This document shows, piece by piece, positions 25,886 to 34,875 of a stretch of 64,000 nucleotides of DNA (its first letter is position 1; each line of letters starts with the position of its first letter). Source of the stretch: Granulosicoccus sp045106855 (GTDB taxonomy: Bacteria > Pseudomonadota > Gammaproteobacteria > Granulosicoccales > Granulosicoccaceae); contig JBGCFI010000054.1 in NCBI GenBank assembly GCA_045106855.1, positions 1 to 64,000 on the forward strand, written 5' to 3'. The translations under genes were made by a program, and so were the position numbers. The notes beneath the pieces are model-generated. The model was not told the origin of the DNA. It searched no databases and worked only from the letters and a program-made list of their open reading frames with translations.

Positions 25886-26446
25886 TTACGATTCAATTTC
25901 CTTTGATTTAGTGTATTTATCAAACATATGCATAGCCGCCACTGTGCTTAGATCTGACAATTGCCCATCTACCAGCATGGCATCACATTCAGCTCGCGTA
26001 AATTGACCTGACACCAAACCCTGCTCTTCGGCATCAAGCGCCGATTCTCCTTCTTCCAGGCCGGTTGCCAAGAAGATATGAACGGCCTGACTGGCATAGC
26101 CGTAGGCCTGAAAAAACTTGCCCAGCTTTATCATACTGTTGGCACGTAACCCGGTTTCCTCTTTCAGTTCCACGCTGGCCACCTGCTCTGGAGTGGAGTC
26201 AGGATTGAGCTCCAGAGAGCCTTGTGGAAATTCCCAGAAACGACCGTTGACCGGATACCGGTATTGCTGAACCAAATGAAATTTTTCACCGTCGAACGGA
26301 ATGATGAGTGAGAAATCCGGTTTATCAACCACGCCGAACAGTCCATGATCTCCATTGGGCCGACGGACGCGATCCTCCCGCACAGTCATCCAACGATTCT
26401 TATAGACAACTTTGGTGTCAATACGCTTGATTTCAGGTTCGCTCAT
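25886..26446 (-). CDS. Nudix hydrolase (ADP-ribose pyrophosphatase-like)
   Basis: The 186 residues carry a Nudix box in FPQGSLELNPDSTPEQVASVELKEETGL. The catalytic E-L-x-E-E-T-G core is intact, while the canonical Arg before it is Val and the upstream Glu is replaced, as occurs in the PQGxxE subgroup that hydrolyses ADP-ribose and related nucleoside diphosphates. The N-terminal TKVVYKNRWMTVREDRVRRPNG is the domain-swapped beta segment of that group. It is convergent with the phosphatase and divergent from the monooxygenase. The exact nucleotide substrate is not readable from sequence. Confidence 0.88.
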   Translation of the reverse strand: MSEPEIKRIDTKVVYKNRWMTVREDRVRRPNGDHGLFGVVDKPDFSLIIPFDGEKFHLVQQYRYPVNGRFWEFPQGSLELNPDSTPEQVASVELKEETGLRANSMIKLGKFFQAYGYASQAVHIFLATGLEEGESALDAEEQGLVSGQFTRAECDAMLVDGQLSDLSTVAAMHMFDKYTKSKEIES

Positions 26447-26752
26447 GCGACTCAGGCTCCGTGTATCGAAAGTAGAATATTTAGCAACAGTGATCTAGTG
26501 TACTAGAACATCTCGCCAGAGCCGATACTCGGCTCACTGTGTGAGCCAACCCATGTTGGCCTTGGGGTCACGAATCGTCAAATACGGAATAAGCATCGTA
26601 TGATCCCCTGTCAGGACAGTGATTTGAGTGAGCAACTAATCGTACCAAGCCCTCTCCCCTGAATCCAGACCCATTGAAGTACAAATCCGTGCTGCTTTTG
26701 TTTTAGATGAGTATGATTCGAGTCAACACTATTGACATGCGCTAAGCTGTAA
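26447..26752. other. structured divergent intergenic region
   Basis: This 306-base region holds the starts of the Nudix gene and the monooxygenase gene. It is rich in inverted repeats: the chain at 26519-26560 and a small hairpin CTGTC/GACAG at 26608-26619. No coding frame was seen. Confidence 0.55.
26519..26560. promoter_or_regulatory. chain of three overlapping, mutually exclusive hairpins
   Basis: Hairpin 1 is GAGCCGA/TCGGCTC (26519-26535), hairpin 2 is GGCTCAC/GTGAGCC (26531-26547), and hairpin 3 is GCCAAC/GTTGGC (26545-26560). All stems are perfect, with loops of 3-4 bases. Hairpin 2 shares bases with both neighbours, so an RNA through here must choose between hairpins 1+3 and hairpin 2. 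That is the logic of attenuator or riboswitch leaders. No T-run follows, so any switch would not be a simple intrinsic terminator. Confidence 0.45.
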
Positions 26753-28396
26753 ATGAATACGCAACAGTCAGAACATCAAATGCTTGATGTGATCATTATT
26801 GGTGCTGGATTTTCGGGACTCTATCAGCTCTTTTGTCTGCGTGAAAAACTTGGCTTGACGGCCAAGATACTGGAAGCCGGTAGCGGGGTCGGCGGCACAT
26901 GGTACTGGAACCGGTATCCAGGAGCCCGATGCGATTCGGAAAGTCAGGTTTATTGCTACACCTTTTCAAAAGAACTCACCGAAGAATGGAACTGGTCTGA
27001 GCGCTATCCCGGAACTGCCGAGATTGTCGACTACCTCAATCATGTTGCCGATCGATTCGACTTACGCCGCAATATTGAATTTGACTCTCGTGTGGTGGCA
27101 GCCAGATTTAACGAACAGGGAAATTTCTGGGAAATCGATGAGGCATCCGGTCGACACTATCGCGCCCGCTTCCTGATCACGGCCGTAGGTTGTCTATCCA
27201 GCGCGAACATACCGGACATTGAAGGCCTCAGCGACTTCGAGGGTGAGTACTACCACACCGGTCAATGGCCACATGAGGGTGTCAAGTTTGAGGGCAAATG
27301 TGTGGGACAAATTGGCACGGGTTCTACCGGTATTCAATCGGCACCAGTGATTGCCATGACAGCGCAACGCCTGACTGTCTTCCAACGCACAGCAAACTTT
27401 AGCGTACCTGCACGTAATCATATATTGAGTGATGGGCATCGACACGAACACAAACGAGATGCATCAGCAGTTCGCCAATTGACACGCAGCAATGGTAACG
27501 GGCACAACTGGCTAATCAACGGTCAGAGAGCGCTGGAAACCTCTGCAGAGGAACGTACTGCCATCTATGAAAAAGCCTGGCAGACTGGCGGACTAAGGTT
27601 TCGAGCTTCATTTTCTGATCTTCTAAGCTGCAAAGAGGCTAACAACACGGCTGCTGATTTCATCAAGAATAAAATCAGACAGTGTGTCAAAAATCCCGAT
27701 ACAGCCAAAGCCCTTGCAGATATTGACCATCCCTTCGCAGCTAAACGCCCACCGATCGATACGCACTATTTTGAAATCTACAACCGGGATAATGTAGAGC
27801 TGGTCGATCTTCGTAAAACACCAATCTTACGTTTTACAAAAAACGGCATTGTTTGCCAAAATTCGGAGGCGAGAGGCCAGGAGTCCGAAAAACATCATAA
27901 TCTTGATGTTGTTGTATTCGCCACAGGCTACGACGCTATTACCGGCTCTCTGCTACGTATGGACATCCGTGGTCGCCAGAATCTAAAACTCAGCGATGCC
28001 TGGTCCAATGGCCCTCGCAACCATCTCGGCGTTCAAGTAGCTGGCTTTCCAAACATGTTTACCATAACAGGTCCGGGCAGCCCCAGCGTACTAACCAATA
28101 TGCCAGCCGCTATCGAGCAGCATGTGGAATGGATAAGCGATTGTATTGACTATCTGTACAGGAACAATCACACAACAATAGAAAGTCCCGAATCTTCAGT
28201 CGACACATGGGTAAGTGAGGTAAATGCGGCAGCAGACAAGACCTTACTGCCTACCGTCAAACATTCCTGGTACCTGGGCGCAAATATACCTGGAAAGCCC
28301 CGATTGTTCATGCCCTACGCGGGCGGGCTCGACAGGTATCGTGATATCTGTGAACAAGTGGCAATCGATAACTACAGCGGGTTTGTGATACGTTAA
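26753..28396 (+). CDS. flavin-dependent Baeyer-Villiger-type monooxygenase
   Basis: A 547-residue FAD/NADPH enzyme that would insert oxygen into a ketone, yielding an ester or lactone. It shows the FAD Rossmann motif GAGFSG near 17-22, the GGTWYWNRYPGARCDSES segment typical of cyclohexanone-monooxygenase relatives, and the Baeyer-Villiger fingerprint FEGEYYHTGQWP (F-x-G-x3-H-T-x2-W-P). A second dinucleotide motif, GTGSTG, binds NADPH, and FATGYD lies near the end. Length matches the family (about 540). No redox partner is adjacent. The start has little ribosome-site support. The ketone substrate is unknown. Confidence 0.9.
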   Translation: MNTQQSEHQMLDVIIIGAGFSGLYQLFCLREKLGLTAKILEAGSGVGGTWYWNRYPGARCDSESQVYCYTFSKELTEEWNWSERYPGTAEIVDYLNHVADRFDLRRNIEFDSRVVAARFNEQGNFWEIDEASGRHYRARFLITAVGCLSSANIPDIEGLSDFEGEYYHTGQWPHEGVKFEGKCVGQIGTGSTGIQSAPVIAMTAQRLTVFQRTANFSVPARNHILSDGHRHEHKRDASAVRQLTRSNGNGHNWLINGQRALETSAEERTAIYEKAWQTGGLRFRASFSDLLSCKEANNTAADFIKNKIRQCVKNPDTAKALADIDHPFAAKRPPIDTHYFEIYNRDNVELVDLRKTPILRFTKNGIVCQNSEARGQESEKHHNLDVVVFATGYDAITGSLLRMDIRGRQNLKLSDAWSNGPRNHLGVQVAGFPNMFTITGPGSPSVLTNMPAAIEQHVEWISDCIDYLYRNNHTTIESPESSVDTWVSEVNAAADKTLLPTVKHSWYLGANIPGKPRLFMPYAGGLDRYRDICEQVAIDNYSGFVIR

Positions 28397-28629
28397 CATG
28401 CGATCAAGCTCGACAACCTGAGCGCTCTGTTTAATTTTAATACATAGGCAGTGTAGCAACTCATTCACTTGTGCTAAGCGTACAGATACCTGAATACTAT
28501 CTGAGCAGGACTTACCGCAACTAGAGAGAGCTACGCCTGCAAGTGTTACTGAAACCTATTGACTGCCTTATCCCGCACTTTGAAGCCTTACACTGGCCAG
28601 TTATCGCTTAGCTGGAGGATTACAGACCT

Positions 28630-28905
28630 GTGAAATCTGACATCAACAAGCTCTTAAAGAAAAACGAGCAACTTACGCAAATGGATGCGGTAAAAGTGCT
28701 TAGCCATGTACAACGTGATAGTGGCGACTGGGTAATAAATACATTGATGCTCGAGGGCTACGAAGTACCGTTCAAGTACAAAAGAACCAAACAATATCGA
28801 AGTCTGAAAGGGGCGCAAGTCAATCTTACCTACTATCGGCAGGTTGAGAATGTAGCCGGAATAGAATTCGAAAGTATGAAGGTCGTGCGAATTCGCAGAA
28901 GCTGA
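28630..28905 (+). CDS. small conserved-looking protein of unknown function
   Basis: A GTG start at 28630 is preceded by GGAGGA 11 bases upstream, a strong reason to call this 91-codon frame real. The protein is basic, with Lys/Arg-rich ends, an N-terminal helix (INKLLKKNEQLTQMDAVKVLSHV) and a C-terminal beta part (EVPFKYKRTKQYRSLKGAQVNLTYYR). No signal peptide or membrane segment is present. No family was recognised. Basic charge and size would allow nucleic-acid binding, but there is no motif to support that. Confidence 0.6.
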   Translation: MKSDINKLLKKNEQLTQMDAVKVLSHVQRDSGDWVINTLMLEGYEVPFKYKRTKQYRSLKGAQVNLTYYRQVENVAGIEFESMKVVRIRRS

Positions 28906-29174
28906 TAAGCGAGACGCTGTTCAATGTCGAAATTGCTGATTAACCAGCAAACAAGCATGGCGTTTCGCCTATCGACTTGTGGGAACTATCCGAGCCTTTT
29001 TGGAGGGAGCTGGGTTATAAGGAAAAAGATCATGTATGGGCGACCAAAAAAGCCCATGGATACCTTAGGTGAATAGTGCCTTTCGCTACGCATTCAATTT
29101 CGCGAGGCGTTGTAGACCATGCCGATTATCAGGATAGTTACCTGTAAGCACAAGACCGGTCAGCTTACCCGGAC
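28906..29174. other. intergenic region with a possible gene remnant
   Basis: On the plus strand, bases 28949-29071 translate without a stop into a protein-like stretch containing SPIDLWELSEPFWRELGY and VWATKKAHGYLR, ending at TGA. It lacks a start codon and ribosome site, and an in-frame TAA lies just before it. It may be the tail of a decayed gene. No other feature was seen. Confidence 0.3.
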
Positions 29175-30044
29175 TCACTGAGGCAAGACCACACTCTCCT
29201 CTGAGTCATTTTCATCAGGTTGCGACGGCAACGGCGAGAAATGCCCGGCTCTTTTTTCCCGGGCAGCAACCATTGCCTCACTGACTTCGTCCCGTTGAAA
29301 GAAACCGGCATTCCATAGACCCACATAATCCAATGTATCGGCGACAGTATGGTCACGCGCATGCAGAATCATTTTCTTGCATCCATACACGGCTAGTGGT
29401 GCTTTGCTGGCAATGGTTGCTGCGATGTCCAGTACGCTACTGAGCATCTCCTCGTGGGTCTCGTACATCGTGTTGATAAGGCCATGCTCTTTAGCTTCTG
29501 CCGCCGGCATTGCGCGTCCGGTGTAAGCCAGTTCACGAACCAGCCCATCCGGTATAAGCTTGCACAAACGCGGAAACGTACCGACATCGGCAGTCATCGC
29601 AAGATTAGTCTCATAAACGGTAAAGAATGCATCAGCGGTAGCGTATCTCATGTCACATGCGGTACATAGATCAACTCCCGCACCTATGCATCCACCTTGA
29701 ATCGCAGCAAGCACCGGTACGCGGGCCGCTTCAAGACAACTGAACGTGCCTTGCAGACGCTTTACCGTGTCATAAAAACGTGCAGCCCTCTGCCGCTCCT
29801 GCATACTATCCACAGCCACCTGGCTTTGAGCACCAAATACAGACACATCCATTCCGGACGAAAAGTGTGGCCCCGTAGATGAAAGCACTATTGCCCGTAC
29901 CTGCCCATCCTGATCCAGGTCCTTAATCAGGATAGGTAACTCAGTCCAGAACGCAGGGATCATACTGTTGCGTTTTTCCGGGCGAGAAAAAGTTATGTGT
30001 GCAACATGCTGTTGCACATCGACATCAAAACACTGATACGTCAT
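29175..30044 (-). CDS. enoyl-CoA hydratase/isomerase family protein
   Basis: A 289-residue crotonase-fold enzyme acting on acyl-CoA esters. The N-terminal VAHITFSRPEKRNSM and SSTGPHFSSGMDVSVF segments form the CoA site and first oxyanion part; AIQGGCIGAGVDLCTACDMRYAT is the second oxyanion-hole signature, and ETNLAMTADVGTFPRL corresponds to the active-site region with an Asp, as in dienoyl-CoA isomerases, rather than a hydratase Glu pair. A dienoyl-CoA isomerase role is therefore plausible. It lies 225 bases after the binding-protein gene on the same strand, and may belong with the acyl-CoA synthetase and importer as a catabolic unit. Confidence 0.88.
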   Translation of the reverse strand: MTYQCFDVDVQQHVAHITFSRPEKRNSMIPAFWTELPILIKDLDQDGQVRAIVLSSTGPHFSSGMDVSVFGAQSQVAVDSMQERQRAARFYDTVKRLQGTFSCLEAARVPVLAAIQGGCIGAGVDLCTACDMRYATADAFFTVYETNLAMTADVGTFPRLCKLIPDGLVRELAYTGRAMPAAEAKEHGLINTMYETHEEMLSSVLDIAATIASKAPLAVYGCKKMILHARDHTVADTLDYVGLWNAGFFQRDEVSEAMVAAREKRAGHFSPLPSQPDENDSEESVVLPQ

Positions 30045-30269
30045 AAGTCGCTATCCTACGTTGGCACGTCATAAACTTATATTTCGATCCAGAGTACAGA
30101 AGACGAAGCTATTCTTAAAGCCTTGCTTTCAAACCCTGTGTAACGCAGCGCCTCGTTACTATCAGCAACATGAAAATCACCTACCCAACTTGGGCAAGCT
30201 GTTTATCATAGATTTGCATCATTGTGGATGCTGGTGGGAACCGGCCGCTATCAGCAACTGCAAGGAGTT

Positions 30270-31424
30270 CTACCTGGCCTGGCCAACAAGCTTCCAGCTA
30301 CCACCTTCAATCCTGGAGATAAAAATTTCTTCAGCCGCGGTGTGATCGTCAGGGCCAAACTGAACCGTGTTGCCCTGGATCTTATCTTCAAACTGGAGAC
30401 TCTCCATCGCCTTGATGAACGAATCAGTCGTCAGCTCTTTACCCGCTGCCTCAAGCGCACGAACCAGAATTTCAGCGGTAGAGCGACCGATTAAAGCGCC
30501 GGTACCAGGGAATTCCTCGCCGGTAGCGCTAGTGTAGGATTTGATCCATTCAGCCACTTTCGGTTCGCCGGCACGCGCTTCCAGATCTTGCCACGTGGAT
30601 CCTGCATAAAAGCCCTCGGTCACACCGCCTGGCACCTTGGCGATAGCCGTATGGAATGAAGCATGCGAACCGACAAAACTAACGTTGTCCCAACCAATCT
30701 TCTTGGCAGTAGCTACCGCTGTGATCACACCACGAACAGATAAAGCGACAGCAACCAAATCGCAGTTTGCGTTTTTCAGCTTGGTCAGCGAACCGACATA
30801 ATCAGACTCATCCGGTTTGTGAGTGGTTTCACCACCATAGATGAGACCCAGCTCTTCTGTCATATCGACAGCAGCCTCCTGAATCTCTTTACCAAAGTCA
30901 CTTGGTATATACATTGAGCAGACGGTTTTGACGCTTTTTTCTTCTGCCAGATAGTTGATGGTTAACTTGATCACGTCATAATAACTGGATCCAGATGTAA
31001 ACTTATACTTGATCGGGTCCTGCAACATCTGGCGAGCCAGGGTCAGAGGATTAATGTTCGGAATGCCCTTCGCGTCCAGCAACTTGAATGCTGCGATATT
31101 ATGCGGCGTACCCAGCGACAGCAACATTGCAAAAACCTTATCGCGATTAACCAGCTTGTTAGTCGCTTGTACGGCTTTGGGCACCTGATAGCCATGATCT
31201 TCAACAACGAGTCGGATCTTGCGCCCATGCACTCCACCCTTTTCATTCACCTCGTCAAGATACAACTGCGCGGCCTTGATTGCAGGCGCACCAAAAGCGG
31301 CGAATGGCCCGGACAAGTCATTGGCACTGCCAATCACCACTTCGGAGTCTGAGACGCCCTGATCCGCCAATGCCGGTGCTATCGCGAGCGTTAGTAAAGT
31401 CGCAAGGGTAAGAAGAGTTTTCAT
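30270..31424 (-). CDS. periplasmic binding protein of a branched-chain amino acid-type ABC importer
   Basis: A 384-residue LivK-like protein. A signal peptide (1-20, ALA-D) precedes the type I fold with SEVVIGSANDLSGPFAAFG, QLYLDEVNEKGGVHGRKIRLVVEDHGY and KLVNRDKVFAMLLSLGTPHN, the usual ligand-cleft segments. It is the only binding protein among the livHMGF genes and is separated from them by the acyl-CoA synthetase gene. That insertion, plus the crotonase downstream, suggests that the ligand is not a branched-chain amino acid but an acid later activated with CoA, such as an aromatic or aliphatic carboxylate. Confidence 0.9.
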   Translation of the reverse strand: MKTLLTLATLLTLAIAPALADQGVSDSEVVIGSANDLSGPFAAFGAPAIKAAQLYLDEVNEKGGVHGRKIRLVVEDHGYQVPKAVQATNKLVNRDKVFAMLLSLGTPHNIAAFKLLDAKGIPNINPLTLARQMLQDPIKYKFTSGSSYYDVIKLTINYLAEEKSVKTVCSMYIPSDFGKEIQEAAVDMTEELGLIYGGETTHKPDESDYVGSLTKLKNANCDLVAVALSVRGVITAVATAKKIGWDNVSFVGSHASFHTAIAKVPGGVTEGFYAGSTWQDLEARAGEPKVAEWIKSYTSATGEEFPGTGALIGRSTAEILVRALEAAGKELTTDSFIKAMESLQFEDKIQGNTVQFGPDDHTAAEEIFISRIEGGSWKLVGQAR

Positions 31425-31456
31425 GTCGTGTGTTTCCCCGTTTTATATTTTAAGAA

Positions 31457-33316
31457 TCAGTACATTTGGTTAATCAATGCCTCATGTCGAGTTTCAACGA
31501 CACTACGTTTCAGTTTCATGGTAGGTGTCAACTCTTCATCTTCCGCGGTTAACAATAGGTCGATCAGGCGAAAATCCTTAAGCTGCTCGACCCGCGCAAA
31601 CGCCTTGTTAACCTCAGCCACTTCATTGCCAATCAGTTCCCTGACCTCAGGCGCTGCGCAAAGCGATGCAAAATCCGAGAATGGCACTTGTGCATCTTGC
31701 GCAAATTTTTCCACATTTTCCTGGTCGATCATGATCAGGCAGCTCAGGTATTTGCGCTTATCGCCAATAACCACCGCATCAGAGATAAAGGGTGAAAATT
31801 TCAAGCGGCTTTCAATTTCCGCCGGCGTGATATTCTTACCACCAGCGGTAATGATGATGTCTTTGATACGACCTGTAATGGTGATAGCTCCAGTGTCATC
31901 AATCGTTGCGATATCACCTGTATGCAACCAATTACCACGAATCGTCTCCGCCGTTTTATCAGGCATATTCCAGTAGCCTTTAATGACTCCCGGGCCTCTA
32001 ACCAGTAGCTCACCACTTTCATCAATACGCACTTCAGTGCCATTGATTACCCTACCAACGGTGCCAACCGTGTTGTTCTCAAGAGTATTGATCGAGACAA
32101 TACAACTCGTTTCCGTCGCACCATACCCTTCAAGCACTGGCACACCGATCGCGCTGAACCAACGCAATAGCTCAGGGCTGATGGGTGCGGCACCCGAGCC
32201 ACCACGTCGCATGCGATCCATACCAAGCATACGTCGCAAATTCGACAACACAGCAATGTCCCAAAACTTGTATTGCACCGCGAGTGATCCCGGTACAGGG
32301 TGACCTTTCTCTTCCAGCGTTACTTTGGCAACACCAGCCTTAACGGCCTGATCCAGTGCCCAACGACCCAGACTGCTTGCCTCTGTACGGCGAATCTGCA
32401 CCTGTGAATACAGCTTCTCCCAAAAACGGGGCACCGCTGAAAAGGTGTGCGGTGACACCTCCTGCATATTCTCAACGACAGTTTCCACGCTCTCAGTGAA
32501 GTTTACGGTTACGCCGTTAGCCAATTGACACATCACCGATAGCACACGTTCATAGATGTGACAGAGCGGCAGAAAGCACAGTTGCTCATCGCCCGGACGG
32601 GTTTGTAAAGCCGGTACTGCGATCTTCATCTGGTAGAGCAGACTACGATGCGTCACCATTGCGCCTTTGGGGCGACCGGTTGTCCCCGATGTGTAAACCA
32701 GGATCGCGGTGTCTTCAGGTTTTGCCTGGTCGATGGCGCGATCAAAAACATCTTTGTCCGCCTTATCCAGTTCTTCACCCAGTGCGATCAATTCGTCAAG
32801 GAAAATCACCCGCTCATGTTCAAACTCGCGCAGCCCCTCGCGCTCGAAAACGATCACTTTTTGTAGCACTGGCAACTGGTCAGCAATTTCCAGGTATTTA
32901 TCGAGCTGCTCATCATTCTCGACAAACAGAAATGGCGAGCCACTGTCATTGAGCAGGTAGGCGAGTTGCTCGGCGGCGTCGGTGGTGTAGACGCCGTTGG
33001 TTATGCCACCCACGGCGATGATGGCCATATCGCAGTACAGCCATTCCTTGCAATCTTCAGCGAGCAGTGACACAGGCTGGCCGCGTTGCAGGCCAAGGTT
33101 CAAAAGACCCAAGCCAATTGATCTGGCGTTGTCGTAGTAGTGCTGCCAACTGAATGATTGCCAGATACCCCTGTCTTTTTCGCGATGGGCCACTCGGTTT
33201 GATAGCTCTTTGCACCGCTGCCGAAAGAGTCTCGGCACTGTACTGCAACCTTCTATTTCCAGCAATTGGTCGGGGCCAATCGCCTGAACGTTTTTTTGTT
33301 CAGTTGGATCAGTCAT
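31457..33316 (-). CDS. long-chain-type acyl-CoA synthetase (AMP-forming)
   Basis: A 619-residue adenylate-forming ligase that activates a carboxylic acid with ATP and CoA. The P-loop motif YTSGTTGRPKG is present, as are YGATET, the hinge region LHTGDIATIDDTGAITITGRIKD and the C-terminal lysine region MKLKRS. Length fits the long-chain/FadD15-like subgroup rather than short-chain synthetases. It starts three bases after the livF stop and ends 32 bases before the binding-protein gene. Placement inside the transporter operon implies that the imported acid is its substrate. The C-terminus lacks any membrane anchor. Confidence 0.92.
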   Translation of the reverse strand: MTDPTEQKNVQAIGPDQLLEIEGCSTVPRLFRQRCKELSNRVAHREKDRGIWQSFSWQHYYDNARSIGLGLLNLGLQRGQPVSLLAEDCKEWLYCDMAIIAVGGITNGVYTTDAAEQLAYLLNDSGSPFLFVENDEQLDKYLEIADQLPVLQKVIVFEREGLREFEHERVIFLDELIALGEELDKADKDVFDRAIDQAKPEDTAILVYTSGTTGRPKGAMVTHRSLLYQMKIAVPALQTRPGDEQLCFLPLCHIYERVLSVMCQLANGVTVNFTESVETVVENMQEVSPHTFSAVPRFWEKLYSQVQIRRTEASSLGRWALDQAVKAGVAKVTLEEKGHPVPGSLAVQYKFWDIAVLSNLRRMLGMDRMRRGGSGAAPISPELLRWFSAIGVPVLEGYGATETSCIVSINTLENNTVGTVGRVINGTEVRIDESGELLVRGPGVIKGYWNMPDKTAETIRGNWLHTGDIATIDDTGAITITGRIKDIIITAGGKNITPAEIESRLKFSPFISDAVVIGDKRKYLSCLIMIDQENVEKFAQDAQVPFSDFASLCAAPEVRELIGNEVAEVNKAFARVEQLKDFRLIDLLLTAEDEELTPTMKLKRSVVETRHEALINQMY

Positions 33317-33319
33317 CTA

Positions 33320-34096
33320 TCACCGCCAGGTTTTTTTGCGCTTCCAGCGCTTTTGGCCGCGTTGGGTATCGCCGGTAGCACCGAGATAGAACTCCTGAAT
33401 ATCTGTCGATGCAAGCAAGCTCTCTGAGGTACCAGACAGCACAATCCGGCCAATCTCTAGCACGTAGCCATAATGCGCAGCTTTAAGCGCAACCATCGCA
33501 TTCTGCTCAACCAACAACATAGTGACGCCTTGTTCCCGGTTAAGACGTTTAATAATGGCAAAAATCTCCTGCACCAGGATGGGCGACAAACCTAGACTTG
33601 GTTCATCGAGCAGCAGAACCTTTGGCTGTGTCATGAGCCCGCGGCCAATCGCTAGCATTTGTTGTTGACCACCCGACATTGTGCCAGCCTGTTGGTGGCG
33701 CCGCTTTTTCAGAATGGGAAAATACTGCATCACCATATCGACATCAGCCGAAACCTGCCCCCGGTCCGTACGCGTGTAAGCCCCCATCATCAGGTTTTCA
33801 GCCACGGTTAAAAACGGGAACACCTCACGCCCCTCCGGCACATGGGCAACGCCTGCGCGCACAATATGATCAGGCTCTCGACCCTGAACCTCTTTGCCAG
33901 ACAGCATGACCTGACCTTTTTCAGGATCCATCACACCGCTGATAGTCTTAAGTAAAGTTGTCTTACCCGCACCATTGGCACCTAGTATCGTAACGATCCG
34001 GCCTTTGGGTACCTTCAGGCTAACGCCACGAATAGCCATGATAGGGCCGTAGAACGTCTCGATGTTCTTGAGTTCGAGAACAGTTGTCTCGCTCAT
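33320..34096 (-). CDS. livF: ABC importer ATPase, LivF type
   Basis: A 258-residue ATPase with Walker A GANGAGKTT, signature MSGGQQQM, Walker B VLLLDEPSLGLSP and H-loop LLVEQN, all in the LivF forms (the EQN in place of THD is characteristic). It ends in a basic tail (RGQKRWKRKKTWR) longer than in most LivF proteins. The start overlaps the livG stop by four bases. It works as a heterodimer with LivG under the LivH/LivM channel. Confidence 0.93.
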   Translation of the reverse strand: MSETTVLELKNIETFYGPIMAIRGVSLKVPKGRIVTILGANGAGKTTLLKTISGVMDPEKGQVMLSGKEVQGREPDHIVRAGVAHVPEGREVFPFLTVAENLMMGAYTRTDRGQVSADVDMVMQYFPILKKRRHQQAGTMSGGQQQMLAIGRGLMTQPKVLLLDEPSLGLSPILVQEIFAIIKRLNREQGVTMLLVEQNAMVALKAAHYGYVLEIGRIVLSGTSESLLASTDIQEFYLGATGDTQRGQKRWKRKKTWR

Positions 34097-34875
34097 ACCG
34101 CGCCCTCAGCTACCGACTCAACGCCAAGGTAGGCGGCAATTACCCCTGGATCACGTTGCACTTCTTTTGCGCTCCCCATCGCCAGTGCACGACCGTCGGC
34201 AATAGCCAGCACCCGGTCAGACACCTCACTCACAAGGCTCATGTCGTGCTCAACCATCAGGATCGTCAAGCCCATTTCTTTTTGCATATCCTCAATCCAG
34301 AAGGCGACATCCTGCGTCTCTTCAACTGACAATCCGGATGCAGGCTCGTCCAGCAGAAGCAGGCGTGGTCCAGAGGTAAGCCCACGTGCGATCTCCACAA
34401 CCTTACGAACACCGTACGGCAGGCCGGCAATCAGTTTGTCCCGGTAGGGCTGCAAATCAAGAAAATCGATGACAGCCTCTGCGCGTTCGCGATGTTCCTT
34501 TTCCGCCCGGCGGGCTGCAGGGGTGAACAGAACATCCTGAAGCAAGTTTGTTTTACGGCGCGGATGACGTCCGACCAGCAGGTTATGCAAAACAGATGAG
34601 TGCTCGAATAATTCAATATTCTGAAACGTCCGGGCTATGCCCAACGGAGAAATCTGGTCAGGACGCATGCCCGTGATGTCCTCACCATCAAAGCTAATCG
34701 TGCCGCTGCTGGGTTGATAAAAGCGACTGATCAAATTGAAGATCGTTGATTTCCCAGCACCATTGGGCCCAACAATAGTAAAGACCTCTCCCGCCTGAAC
34801 TTCGAAGCTGATCCCATCAACCGCTTTGATGCCGCCGAAGCTAATCGACAAGTTATCGACAGAGAGCAGCGTCAC
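34093..34875 (-). CDS. livG: ABC importer ATPase, LivG type
   Basis: A 260-residue ATPase: Walker A GPNGAGKST, Q-loop ARTFQNIELF, the long LivG-specific insert with VLHNLLVGRHPRRK, a degenerate signature around YGVRKVVEIARGL in place of LSGGQ, Walker B LLLLDEPASGLS and switch MVEHDM. LivG proteins often read YGxQRxLEIARAL at the signature, so this is normal for the subfamily. It overlaps livM and livF by four bases each. Confidence 0.93.
   Translation of the reverse strand: MTLLSVDNLSISFGGIKAVDGISFEVQAGEVFTIVGPNGAGKSTIFNLISRFYQPSSGTISFDGEDITGMRPDQISPLGIARTFQNIELFEHSSVLHNLLVGRHPRRKTNLLQDVLFTPAARRAEKEHRERAEAVIDFLDLQPYRDKLIAGLPYGVRKVVEIARGLTSGPRLLLLDEPASGLSVEETQDVAFWIEDMQKEMGLTILMVEHDMSLVSEVSDRVLAIADGRALAMGSAKEVQRDPGVIAAYLGVESVAEGAV

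Noticed and set aside
28924..29076. A 50-codon plus-strand frame starting ATG 28924
   Set aside because: No Shine-Dalgarno sequence; another frame of the same stretch looks more protein-like, so this start is not supported.
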